Shown in pieces: positions 34,316-46,008 of a DNA stretch of 64,000 nt. The notes under the pieces are model-generated. The model saw only the letters and a list, made by a program, of their open reading frames with translations, had not been told where the DNA came from and searched no databases. Source of the DNA: Mercenaria mercenaria (Eukaryota > Mollusca > Bivalvia > Venerida > Veneridae); NCBI RefSeq assembly GCF_021730395.1, contig NC_069362.1:76772001-76836000 (forward strand), in the 5' to 3' direction. Made by a program: the position numbers and the translations under genes. The first letter of the stretch is position 1. Each line of letters begins with the position of its first letter.

Positions 34316-37300
34316 AAAAATCAGCTTAACGTTTAGTAGACTAAATTCACATAAATCATTATTTGTCAAATTAAAGTTCAATCATATACATATCATACCT
34401 ACGTCCATGCCTATGTCCACGTCTACGCCTCGTTGTTATGGGCTTATTGTGCCCACTATAAGAAAGAAACTTTAGAAAGATTATATTACGAAGCTGCTAG
34501 AGCTGTAACTGATTTTAATTAACAAGATCAATATCTATTCAAGAATGTTTAAACGAAATCGAATGGGTATTTCTTGCAGACAGACGAAAAAGTCAAACAG
34601 AATTTAGTATACAAAGAAAAACATCATTAAAAAGTTGTTTGATTTTTAAAGTAATGAATATATATTTGTACTTATGTAATAGATATTTTCATTTTATCAT
34701 CAGATTCTCTTTTTGAAATTTGTATTCATCTTATGATATTCAAATCTATATCCGTAGACAGAAAAAAGACCGATTTCGTGAGAAATTTATCTCCTTTGGA
34801 TCATGCATATGGAAAGGCCTTACCCATCCCATCAATTCCCTTACATCTGTCAGTCATTTAACTATGTCGGTACTGTATTTAACAAATAGGTCTGTTATCA
34901 AGCTATCGGACATGTTGTTTGAATAGTCTTTTGTTTTAATTACTTACTCGTAATATAAAGTCTCTATAACAACAACAGCAACAACAACATTAATAATAAT
35001 AATAATAATAATAATTGTTATTTCAATAGTTATTAAACTCGTGAATTAAGTCAAATTCATTATTATTGATTCAAGAATCTTTAATCGCGGCACTTATACA
35101 TTTACATATACAAAAAGTTGTCAAGTTTATTGCAAGCAGTGCCTCGTCTTCAATGGGATCATTAAAAGTTAGCAAACTCAAAATAATACCGTTTTAAAAG
35201 CAACACACTGGAAAAGACAAAAATTAACTGAACAAGCCATGCCTAAAGAACACATAGCCGGAAACTATACTGTAGACATCTCTAACTAAATAGCTGTCAA
35301 AAATGGAAAGAAAATAGCATGGCTTACACGAGAAACCATTAGCTGCCGTCTGTTCAACCAAATTGCTTGATACCAAAATATAGCTCGTAGATCCAGTTCT
35401 AATTGGTAGCCTGAAATGGGTCACAGACTGAAGGACCTCGTCATTTTTAAGTACGGAAACATAAAGGAACACGGAAAGAGTTTAGTATAAAACAATAACA
35501 AAATGTGTTTTTCGTTTGGATTCTGACTTACTTACAGAAAAGAAATTAATTTATCGTCTTTATTTTGAAACGAATTAAAATACAACATGGCTGATTTCTG
35601 CCATTTCATTCCGGCGTGTTGGCGCATTTGAAGAAATTTTAATCGGCTATTAAACTAACAACTTATTAAAATTTTATTCAAAATGTAAATTTGGAGGGAA
35701 AGACTAGTTTGATATTTTGATTTTACTCTATACTTTTAAGTGTTCAAAATCCTTTACACCTTTGTCAAGATAAGAGTTATATGAGCCTATGCCTTTTATA
35801 TCTTGAACGATGAAATTGGTCCAATAGCTACGGTGACTAGCCGACAAACTATGTTGAATGTCCTTTGTTAAAACGTAGAGCTAGTGAGACCGATACAGAA
35901 TTCTCCTCTGGCTACCTCGCCTACATGACGTGTGTAACAATGACTTGTAAATGATTTGAATAGCAGGCTCAATAATTTTAGGGATCAGGCAGATCACTCA
36001 GTGTTACAACTAATGATTTTCAGCTTAAACTCTATAGGCTGGATGTGTTATACTTAATTGATCTGTTTGCTGAAGTTCCCGTCAGACGATGTCTTTCAAC
36101 AACATACGTGTCTATGTCTTCTGAATTGAAGCTGTAACTCATTATGTTTGACCTGACTCCTAAATGCTCAGCGTCTGTATGCTATCATATATAGCATTCA
36201 ATTATGATATAGATATAACCAAGATATCTTGGCTGTACTTCGCCAATAACGCTGCAAACTGGACCTCTCCTACTGCCTCAGTAGATTACCAAACTGTTTG
36301 TCTCAGTCTCTCCGATGCCTATATATGATATCGTCTTTTGCATTCGGCTACCGTAAAGACATAACTTCTATGCACTGGCACTAAAGCTCAAAACCTTTGT
36401 CCTTTCTTAATAAAACATTCGTCGGTGTTTGTAGAAACATAACTATGAATACTAATGTTTACTGTCATCACAGATTTTTTCACAGCATTAGCTGTGGTAC
36501 GATATACAATGCGATTACTCCCAAATTATGGGTAATGATATTTCGGTTTTAAGTCAACTAAAATAGTTGACGCATGCAGCATTCATATTCCATTTTCAAG
36601 GTAATCCTGAAAAGAAATTCAACCTTTGTCTTTCATATATACGTGTCAGCTGCTGCAACATGGTTTTCAGATATGTCATCAAGACTAGCCTTGTACATCA
36701 GCAAAGACTTTCAGTTATAAATATCTGCACACTTCTAAACGGTGTGAGAGATGTAACAAATTGGAAAAAGAAAACACATTCTTGCATAAAAACTACTTTT
36801 TTCACTGGATCCGCCCATGTATTAACGGAAGAAAAATCGTGTGCAAACAAGGCAATTCACGTGCTGTTAATACCCGATTTTTATTTTTGAAATGCTTTGC
36901 CAGGGATATATGTATGTATTTTTACGCACACTGATATTTGGCATCTGCGTCTTGTTTCTTCCTTAACAACCTCATCTTGTAGCATTATAAATACAATGTA
37001 ATCCATAGTATGTTTAGCTGTATCTGTTTCCAACCCCAAAACGTACTGCCCCCATCAATGTACGCCCTAGCTTCTCATAGAGTTCACTCCCTTTACAAAG
37101 CGTCTGTTCAGTTATTGTAAATAACTGTGAATAAATAAGTATCGCGTGTAACTTGTGCTATTGTTCGTTTTTAGGTATTATATTTATGATTTTGGTAAGT
37201 ATCAGTCGGTATGTTTTTATCTAATTTCTTGAAAAATTTATATAAACAGCTTGGAAACTTGACACTACGTTCGTACTTATCCGTACTCCAACTGCGTGTC

Positions 37301-37612
37301 CGTACAATATAACTCGAATGCAAAGTTATTATTCTTGAAATTGTGATCGAGTCCACCAAATTGTGAAATGATATGAACAATTATTGGTAATTTTATGTTT
37401 GTAATAATGAGAGATAAAAAATCGCTTAAAAACCTTCAGGAGGTGCTTTTGATAGCGTTGTTTATTTCCGGGCCCTGGATACGGATATTTAAAACATGTT
37501 TACCGTTTCCAAGAACAACTGGAATGGTAAATAAAAAATGTACCGGAATCGTCAAGTCATCACGTATGAAAACAATACATAAATCGTCGTGAAATATATT
37601 TTTATGCAAGAA
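34316..37612. other. No gene recognised; AAC and AAT microsatellites near 34,965-35,014
   Basis: A CAACAACA tract runs into about nine AAT units. Open frames of 60-107 codons elsewhere (for example 36,567-36,890 plus and 35,224-35,472 minus) have no family resemblance and no neighbouring splice pattern I can defend. Confidence 0.45.
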
Positions 37613-37614
37613 TA

Positions 37615-37754
37615 GCGACAATACACGTTTGTTTGTGTATTAACATCTGCAGAAGCCCTTGTGATATGTTTGTGACCTCGACCTTCGGTCTCGGTCACAA
37701 ACAATCCCGCGGGCTTCTGAAGACGTTAATACACAAAAAAACGTGTATTATCCC
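37615..37754. mobile_element. 140-bp fold-back MITE with flanking TA
   Basis: Ends are GCGACAATACACGTTTG on the left and AACGTGTATTATCCC on the right. The pairing continues inward (GTGTATTAACATCTGCAGAA with TTCTGAAGACGTTAATACAC, and GTTTGTGACCTCGACC with TCTCGGTCACAAAC) around a TTCGG loop near 37,685. TA dinucleotides flank both ends (37,613-37,614 and 37,755-37,756), as for Tc1/mariner-derived MITEs. Confidence 0.75.
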
Positions 37755-37794
37755 TACATTAACATATATGTAGTCTGCTTCTATATAAAGCAGC

Positions 37795-37892
37795 CGGTTA
37801 ATGGGCGAATAATTAATCATTTAATATATACATATAATTGAAATACTGTTGAAAAACGGCGTTAAATCAAAAACAAACAAACAAATACTTAT
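37795..37892 (+). mobile_element. SINE 3' end fragment
   Basis: TGAAATACTGTTGAAAAACG, then GCGTTAAATCAAAAACAAAC, is the same tail as at 60,053-60,105. No tRNA head is attached. Confidence 0.75.
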
Positions 37893-37894
37893 AA

Positions 37895-39565
37895 GAAAAA
37901 TTAAAATATTTCTTGCATTGAGTCAATCATATAGAAAGATATAATACAAAATGTATTCCTCTAAAATGATAACTTTGTATCCAGTTCCCGTATTCATCAA
38001 CATTTAACGTCTTACACTTGGGCTTTTAAATGCTAAATGTTCATTTTACTCTGCCATTGTTAAAGTTAAAGTTAAAGTACCACAGATTGTAATGCAATTT
38101 AGTACGAAAGTGCATTCTGACTATTTAAACCGCTCTGCAAAATTTCGTAAGTATAAAATTAATCTACTGCGGAGAAAGTTATGAAAAACAAGCTTTGTCA
38201 TTCTTTAGTATAAGTTTCAGACTTTAAAAGGTTACTACAAATCGATGAATCTTTAATTCAACTTCCTCAGACAAAAAAAAAGTATTAACCTCTTCGGCAG
38301 GTACACTATACCGACTAATTTAACACAAGTTTCACAAAGTACCGGAAAGGTTTATACGGGGTACTCGGACCAAAGCGTTGACACAAAGCGATAAAACCAA
38401 ATAAAACTACACCATTAACTTTTTCTTGGAACGGCAAGTAAGTCAAGCATTCTGGTCAGACTTCACACATTTCTTACATGACAACAATATAAACATACAA
38501 CTTGACTATAGAATAATAGGTTTTGGTCTAGTATGTACTGGAAAGACAAATGATATTGTAAATTTCATATCAATAATGACCAAACATGTCTAACATAAAT
38601 ACAAACCAAATATTGCAAATTCCTAATTATAAAGTATCAGAAATAAAACTACTCAAACAAAAATGGCACAAAATAAGAATAATTTTACTACGCATGATGC
38701 CAAATGGAATATTTAACAGAAAGTGCGTACACCATTGCACTGACAATGCTCAGAATGGAATTTTAAGAAAACGCTGTCACCTTTTTTTTACTATACTTTC
38801 CTTATGTTTGTATTACCTTTCTTCTTTACTCTGTAAGCAACGCACGATTCCAATATTTTGCTGTAAAATAATAAGGTTGAGATATCAATTTCATTTTGTT
38901 CAGCAATTCAAAAATATATGTAAAACATTGAATTTTGTATATTACTTTGTGTATGTAAAAATTAATAATGACAAAAAGAAAGGCACACATTAGATAGGTA
39001 GAGGCATATAATAAAATGGTCATTATAACCGTAGTAAATTTGGGATGTTGTATACGGTTGCCGTGGATTTTGCCTTGCCGGATCGCACTCGGCGCCTCGT
39101 GAGATCCGACACGTCGTCATTAGGTTCAGTGCTCCTTTTTTCATTTCTGATAGTTAAAGAAATATTTATATAAAATTAAGAGGTATAAAGAAACATTTAT
39201 ATAAAATTTAGAGGTATGATACCTTGGACATTGCATAAGAGTTGGTACATTATCAAACGGAACTTGGTACGAAGATGGCTGGATTGTTCTGTTACAAGGC
39301 AATGTGTAACGAATCTACGTATAAAATATTCACAGGTACATGTGTTCACGCGAGGAAAAGAGTTTAAGAGATAATTTGTGTCGTAAACATGACACCGTAG
39401 ATATACGTTTTATGCGTAGAAACATTCTTATTTATTAATAAAACGTAACGGGTTGCCTCTACAAGTAAATGCGCAGAATTGCATGGTCTGAATTTATCAA
39501 AATGTAAATGTTCTTAATTTTGACACAACGAGCGCTGATTGTATATCATTAATCGCCATGGTAGT
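37895..39565. other. No gene recognised
   Basis: AT-rich. A 135-codon open frame at 38,586-38,993 (plus) is Lys/Ile/Asn-rich and hydrophobic at its end, with no family match. Three GTTAAA units lie near 38,060. Confidence 0.4.
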
Positions 39566-39899
39566 ATCGCCAGTGGCGTAGCTAGAGAAAAATAATGTGT
39601 ACGCAAAAGGGTATGAGCACCGAAGGTGCGAACGATCTAGGGAGGTCCGGGGGCATGCCCCCCCCCCCCCCCCCCGCGCCTAAAAATTTTTTGAAATGAG
39701 GATGGCCAATGGTGCATTTTAAAGTGATTTTAAACCGATTCTTATGAGTCAGATTTATGTAATATTGACTCATACATCTTAATTAAATTTCAAGTTTAGT
39801 CAAAATCAATTTGCAATTTTATTGATTTATAGTGTACAGTACTAACATATTAACGTATAGTTTTGAGGAAAGCGTTAAACCCCATTCAAGATGCAGACT

Positions 39900-40273
39900 C
39901 TACTCATTTTCATTGAATATGAAATCCCATTTCCTATCTTTTTTCTGGGAAAATATGTCAAGTACTTTCTTTGAACATAGTTGTTTTTCTCTGTAAATGT
40001 TCAGGAGCCCTAAACCTGAAAGCCTGTCAGTTGTCATAGTGCTCCTGAGGTAAGTCTTCACCCGACGCATGGTGCTAAATGATCGTTCAGCTGTAGCAGT
40101 TGACACTGGCATGCGAGCAAACACGTTCAGAATTGTATAAACGTTGGGATAAAGGTCCATGTTTATAGGCCTACTGTTCAGTGTTTTGGTGATGTCGGAC
40201 GGGGCCACATTATTTCCAACCCAGCGTGTTCTCCATCGTCTGATCTCAAGTTTTTCTCCACGGGAAGATCATC
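39900..40273 (-). pseudogene. hAT transposase exon 3 (dimerisation domain)
   Basis: A good acceptor (TTCTTTTTTGCAG) precedes the exon. It opens with DDLPVEK in phase 0 with exon 2. One extra A in an A-run then shifts the frame, after which LEIRRWRTRWVGNNVAPSD leads into the long frame. The C-terminal hAT dimerisation region is complete: NVFARMPVSTATAERSFS, TMRRVKTYLRSTM, DRLSGLGLLNIYRE. The stop codon is at 39,900-39,902. The glutamate in AERSFS belongs to the conserved hAT core. Apart from the one-base shift the exon is whole. Confidence 0.85.
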
Positions 40274-40402
40274 CTGCAAAAAAGAACTTATTAGTATTAT
40301 TTTTTTAAATATGTATCTGTTAAAATTCTAAAACGCATTTAAAGATGTGTACAATATGTTTGTTTGATAGTGTTTAGTTCGTGTCGACGGCATAGGTCAT
40401 AT

Positions 40403-40545
40403 AACAACGTTTCTTGCATACCAGACGGGGATTTCCGGTATTCGAACCCATGACTCTTGATGTGATTGATCTGAAATCAGTGAGAGGTAGTGTGAATACT
40501 GTGATTACAAGTCAGGGACCTTAACCACTCAACCACGGGGGCGGA
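40403..40545 (-). mobile_element. tRNA-like SINE head in hAT intron 2
   Basis: On the minus strand: CCCGTGGTTGAGTGGTTAAG (A-box side) and, further on, CATGGGTTCGAATAC (B box). About 40 extra bases between them make it a SINE derivative, not a tRNA gene. Confidence 0.6.
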
Positions 40546-40872
40546 TGAACATATTTAACGAGGAGCATTGATCGATAGTGTTTTATTTCAGCTAATTAGG
40601 TTACCTTTATATATTCAAGTGTTTTTGTCCTCAGTAACTGACATCCCACTTGAAACAATAGCAGGGGCCCAATGACTATAAGACGCAATGTCTAAGATCA
40701 ATTTTTACGAAGACTGTAGCATTGGTGGAGATCGAATTCACTAAACGAAGAGCCAAAATAACCAGATATGCAATCGTTTTTTAAATAAAAGGATGGAATG
40801 GGGACGCAAAGTGGATATGTTCACATGTTTTATTCATTTATTTGATTTGTAATGATATTGATTAAATAATAC

Positions 40873-42508
40873 CTGATAGATATTGTAGATGCCTTCCGCT
40901 ATTTCCTGTGTAAGAAGGTGAGCTTGCTTCGGGATCAAATATTGTGCTTGGAACCTAGGCTCAGCTGATGGTAACCTTATATCTAACTCCACTAGAAGAT
41001 GATCCATGAATGGCAAATACATGTTGTATTTCCAATATGCCGAAGGAGCAGGTGCGTTTGGCCTATGTTGTTGGGCACCACCATGTCTAGGCATGGATTG
41101 CTGGACGCCGATAGTAGCAGCCAAGTCGACTGCACTGTCGTATAAAGCATCCCAAACGTCAGGATCATTCCTTTCATTCTGAAGCTGTTTAGTAACAACT
41201 TTTGACTCGTCTGCGGCAGCTAACAAATCACATTCCTTCTTTTGGAGCAGATTAGACAGACCAACAAGACCTGATAAAACATGTTCGGTCGTAACCAATG
41301 TCACAATAAAATCAAACTTCTCAATAGAACATTGATACGCTCTAGCCTTTGAATCTCCAAGTTCTGTGGCCAACTGTCCGAGAGTTGAGTGGGATACAGA
41401 AAATGCCGATTTGAACGTGTATAATGCTTCAGAACGTGAAGCCCATCGCGTTTCACATAATGGTTTCAGCTTCTGACGTCTTTTCATTTGTTCCTTTGCC
41501 TCAAGATCATTTTCCAATACGTCCTTAAATACTTTAAGTCGTTTTGCTGAATACTCAAACGCAAACGCTATTTCTTGCAGCGTATTCATAACATTTCTCA
41601 CTAAGGGCTCTTTACATGTGTGAATAATTGACAAATTTAAGTTGTGGGCTTTACAATGAGTGTACATTGCTCCAGGAACAACTTCTCGAATTCCCGCTTG
41701 GACCCCTCTATATTTCCCCAAATATTGGCCGCTCCGTCATTTCTTGTAAATTATGAAGGAATGACTCCGTAAGCGCTTCACCTGTAGTAGACTTACACTC
41801 TGCAAATCCCAGAAATTCTTCTCTGATTCTCTGTTCGTTTTTATCGTAAAATCGCACACAAAGAGCCATTTGTTCCATAGTGGACGCGTCTGTAGCTTCG
41901 TCTGCCATGAAACCATAACATGGTGCAGCATTACATGCCTTTACAATATCGTCGACTATCAGGTCACCACATATTTGTATAATTTCATTTTGTATTTTCG
42001 GAGAAGTATATTTCGTCTTAGCATTCTTATTAGATAAGTGTTCTGTAAGCAATGAATTGTCCTTGGCTCGATACCTTAACAAAGCCGTGAAGTTACTATC
42101 ATCATTTTCATGACCGCGAATTGCTAAATTTTGGCTTCCGCATAGTATGATTGTATCGATAATGCATTCAAGAATATCTCTGTTCTTAGATACAATAGCG
42201 TTATATGAACTGGACAATTTACAGACAATGCTTTTATCTGCACCTTCCATTATCTTCAGGAAATTGTCGGCTGCAATTAAAGAACTATCATGGCATGCAT
42301 TAGATGAGTGCCTATTTATTAATTTACCCATGTTGCTCCCATCGGAAACAGGAGTACTTCCAAACGTCTTGTCCTTTGATGATCCACTCTGCGGCCCGAA
42401 TAGCCGGCACGGTGCGCAGTACACACTATCTTTTGAAGCTGAATATCTCAGCCACGTGTTTTTAATAAACCAAGTTGAGTTTGCTTTTCTTAATGAGTTT
42501 CCGATTAT
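40873..42508 (-). pseudogene. hAT transposase exon 2 (TTF-type finger and catalytic core), ZMYM-like
   Basis: The exon starts after a long pyrimidine tract ending CAG, in perfect phase with exon 1 (the joined codon gives Arg), and ends CAG before GTATTA. It encodes a TTF-type zinc finger (WLRYSASKDSVYCAPCRLFG), the DUF4371-like region with the first catalytic Asp in GFMADEATDASTMEQMAL, then NDGAAN, KYRGVQAGIREVVPGAMYTH and CKAHNLNLSIIH. Near 41,708-41,735 the reading frame changes twice and about a dozen family residues before NDGAAN are missing, so the protein is broken there. Otherwise two long frames (42,424-41,708 and 41,721-40,834) cover it. It is closest to ZMYM1 or 'zinc finger MYM-type' hAT proteins. 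Confidence 0.88.
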
Positions 42509-42822
42509 CCTGAAAAAAACAAAAAAAACAACAAATAACTTGATGAAATATATATCTGGTATTCCCCCATTGAGCGCGGTTATGCTAAAGATTTAAAGGA
42601 ATATATGGGGGCCACAATTTTTCATTCAATACATTTAAAAAATAACACCCAAAAAAACGTACTGCACTGGCCTTAGATTATTTTACCGATTGTTTCAAAA
42701 CAATAGATAAGGCCGAATTTTTGCTTTCCAGATTTATTGATTTCAAAAAATGAAATTCATACAATATTGAAAAATGATTGAATTATTGAAATACGAAAAA
42801 AAAAATATTTAAGCAAAATCGG

Positions 42823-42890
42823 AGATTCGAACCCGGACCTCTTGCATGTTAAAGCGGGGTTACAACCCCTACACCACGGAACTTGATGTA
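42823..42890 (-). mobile_element. Valine-tRNA-like sequence in hAT intron 1
   Basis: On the minus strand it reads TTCCGTGGTGTAGGGGTTGT, TTTAACA in the anticodon position (AAC) and GTCCGGGTTCGAATCTC. It resembles tRNA-Val, but the acceptor and anticodon stems pair poorly. It is probably a SINE head or tRNA pseudogene. Confidence 0.5.
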
Positions 42891-43146
42891 AATTCCATAC
42901 AATATCGTAATATTTGGTTCAATACGTGAAACCAGATGCTCTTTCCATTTATTTTTTTATATAATGAAAGTTCGTTAAAGATTAATTAATATACGTAAAT
43001 ATTGTGTACTGATTAATGATATACTGAATCTATTGCAATCTACAAATACGTGTTCCATCTAGTTTTAAACATTAAATAGATCTATCGAATATCGGTAAAT
43101 CATAAAACATTATTTACAGAAATATAGAGCTAGAGTCTAGTTTTAC

Positions 43147-43292
43147 CTTGAAGGGAAGTCAAACAAATGGACACAGTTCCATTTAGAAGTCAAAATGTTG
43201 TATTTCACCTCATCTGTAGAGTCTGAATTATCTGCTAATATATCCGGATACGGTGGACCATTGTTTACAGCGGATGCTGAAGCAGCCTCCAT
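43147..43292 (-). CDS. hAT transposase exon 1
   Basis: ATG at 43,292 (MEAASASAVNNGPPYPDILA), an acidic stretch DNSDSTDE, then NCVHLFDFPS and a donor AAG/GTAAAA at 43,146. Splicing to 42,508 keeps the frame (PSR, IIGN). The start is chosen because it is the first ATG in the open frame and is followed by the expected acidic leader. The exon is undamaged. It lies near the right end of the element, so the promoter is probably within the last 290 bp. Confidence 0.8.
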
Positions 43293-43757
43293 TTTGAAAA
43301 ACGCGCGCGCCTCAAAGTTTTCAAGTGCGTAAAGGATAGTACTTGCAAGGGATAGTGTTTGACACTTCGAGACATTGGCATTATTTTTGGATTTATAAAT
43401 GAATTAGTTTACATCTAATTCCTCTAGGTACTCTATCTAATCCTTTGGCATTATCTTCGGACAATTTACCCTACACCCCAACCCCCCTATCATTTTTATT
43501 CCATTTTTGGACTTTTTATTTTTTTCATTTTTTTAGACGATGTGTACGCAACTGCATTTTTGCGTACGGGTAGCTACGCCACTGATCGCGTCTTCGCCAG
43601 CGTGCCTCGGCTCCATTACAATTTTACTTTCTATATTTTGATTTACAATAGTCTGACTTGAGCGATGAGGCAGCCATTTTGTTCTATTTAGAATTCATAT
43701 CGTAAAATTACGGGCCTGGTTTGAAATATATCCGGGCTGCACGTAAAGAGGGGCCTT

Positions 43758-43920
43758 TCATCTGGCTTACAGAAGGCCGATAGTTCTACCCAGGTGCCCG
43801 CCCGTGAAGGAAAAATGCACGAAAGGTCACCTGGGTTCTTTTTTCTACCATCAAAGCTGAAATTTGCCATGACCTATGATTGTCTCGGTGTGACGTTAAA
43901 CCAAACAAAATAAACAAAGA
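43758..43920 (+). mobile_element. 5'-truncated SINE next to the hAT element
   Basis: GGCTTACAGAAGGCCGATAG, GCCCGCCCGTGAAGG, TCACCTGGGTTC and the end GTGTGACGTTAAACCAAACA match the family at 61,423. The head is missing. Confidence 0.75.
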
Positions 43921-45100
43921 AATGTAAAAGAATTGTAGAAGGCTAGATAAGACGTCTATAAACAATATCCAAAGCAACAATACGCAAATCCTCACAAATG
44001 TTTATGTTATAACACGTATTGTTATTATTTAAACAAGAGGATTGCTAAATATGAAGTAAACGGTATTCATTCTGATGTATTCAAGTTGCATGTACTCTCA
44101 GGATGCGATGCTTATTATTGTGATAAGTAGATAATTTCTGTCATATTTGCTCGTTACCTACATAATGTAGTAAATAAGAACCTATCCCTCAACCCACATT
44201 TTGTTCTTCTTTCTTGAAAGACTGTGAGACAAATGTTACATTTAATGCACAGCAAAATTAAAAGAGAACGTATTGTTTTAAGAGTAATTTCCCCATACGC
44301 TATTATACTTCCTGACAGTGTACTTTGAGAAGTAAACGACAGACGGAAAGTAAAGAGATCTACACTTTTTGTTTTTCTGTTTTCTACTTCCTTGATTATA
44401 ATCTGACACACTTATTGTTAAGGAATGAGGATGCAAAGATTTTTGTTGTTGTTGTTTTTTCTACTTTCCTACGACACTTCAGTGCAATTTAGCTGCCAAA
44501 CTATCTCTTATATATAACACTTGTGCAAATGCCTTTTTACCCTTTGTAAAAGTGATATAGACGAACTTTTATGGGAATAGTGCCACAGTGACTGTGGGGA
44601 AAATGCCTTTTTACCTTTTGTAGGACACAATTATGGCGCACCTAGATGCATTTTAAGAACAACCTTGCTTTAATTCGAACCAAAGAACCACTGGATCCAG
44701 CATCCTAAACTGTAACAGAACTACACAAGAAATCAACTCCTGATCTGACACTGGTGCCTCCAAAAGTAATACTGACGCCTCAAGAACTAATACTGACGCT
44801 CCGAAAACTAACACTGACATCCCCAGAATTAACACCAATTCACCAATAAGTCTGAAACTTATTCTGAAGCCCATCGAAATACTAATAACGACCTCCAAAG
44901 AACTAAAACTGACGCCCCAAGAATATCTACATAAACGTTAATACTAGCTAGTGAAATTCCGTTTCATTGATATATTGGACCGGTCGATATTTTATTACTA
45001 CATGTATTGTTATGTTGTTTTATTCTTTTTTATATTGGAGTAACAGAAAGCACATTTACATGGTTGCTAGGCTTTAAAAAAATATAGGCTAAATGTGCAT
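43921..45100. other. No gene; 21-bp degenerate repeat at about 44,735-44,935
   Basis: Units like ACTGACGCCTCAAGAACTAA recur about nine times with divergence and give a Leu/Val/Ser-rich open frame on the minus strand. The rest is AT-rich and featureless, with a GTT run at 44,440. Confidence 0.55.
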
Positions 45101-45101
45101 G

Positions 45102-45382
45102 ACTCTGTGGCGTAGCCGCTATTATATAAGCACAGCAGGACTGTGCCTACAGATAATTTAGGAAACTGAAAAACTAAACACACCAAAAATGCAATATCAA
45201 GGGACCTTGAAAAGAGATAACGATGCATCTAGAATGTGCCCAAATGTGTCATAAAATGCTAAAGCCCAGGCACCCCTGAACCCACAGTGGCCTAGGCAGT
45301 CTCCTACACCCCTCCGCTACAACTGAAAAAGGCCAGCTACGCCAATGTTTCTCAAACATTTTGAGGGCAACTACACCACTGC
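45102..45382. mobile_element. Probable hAT-type MITE
   Basis: The left end reads CTGTGGCGTAGCCGC. The right end reverse-complemented reads CAGTGGTGTAGTTGCC. Both resemble the hAT ends at 39,571. It has about 280 bp and no coding. CATG occurs on both sides, but I could not fix a clean target duplication. Confidence 0.5.
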
Positions 45383-45964
45383 ATGTATTCAATATGTAAC
45401 CCTCCCTATGATACCCGGTCGTATTGTACATGTGTAAATACAGTATAGCAATAGATGTATAGGAAACACACAATAGGCTATGATCAATGCATCAGTTATC
45501 ATGGGCACTCGGGTGGAAAGAAATGAAGTACAGTTGTGTGACCAAAAGTTTTGTTCCACTTTTATTTTTTGATTTTCAGTTATTTTTAAAAATGGTAATA
45601 AAACTGATAATCTGCATGGTAAAAGTTTATTTATTGTTTTAAAACATTTTATAATAGACAAACCTTAAATGCATATGCTTATTTCACTAAAAATAGTAAA
45701 ATACACATTTAAATTTTTTCAAAAAATATGACCCTTAGTCACAACCTGTTCGAATTTGAAGAAAACGAATATGAAATAAAATTATTTTATGTGACAGTTT
45801 GATAGGAATATAACTTATATATGAGTATTTGAAGCCATTATATAAAATTATCAGCTATTGAAGTCAAGAAATAGCATTGCAAATTTGGGCAAAATCCCTA
45901 GCATAACGTCCGATGCCCAAAGTTTTAAAAACTGAAGATTTTCGACGCTGGATTACATTTACAT

Positions 45965-46008
<44 letters not shown>

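Larger units (their letters stand above)
39571..43584 (-). mobile_element. 4.0-kb hAT transposon, nearly complete
   Basis: Terminal inverted repeats CAGTGGCGTAGCTA at both ends are typical of hAT. The following bases (GTGTACGCAAAA against GTACGCAAAAATGCA) also match. ATCGC flanks both sides (39,566-39,570 and 43,585-43,589). That is a 5-bp duplication instead of the usual 8 bp; shorter ones are known for some hAT subgroups. It encodes a three-exon transposase on the minus strand. A run of about 19 C near 39,657-39,675 lies just inside the left end. Two tRNA-like SINE heads lie in its introns (40,403-40,545 and 42,823-42,890). It is recent, but carries about three frame-disrupting changes. Confidence 0.9.

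Noticed and set aside
38586-38993. 135-codon plus-strand open frame
   Set aside because: Lys/Ile/Asn-rich composition as expected by chance in AT-rich DNA; no motif.
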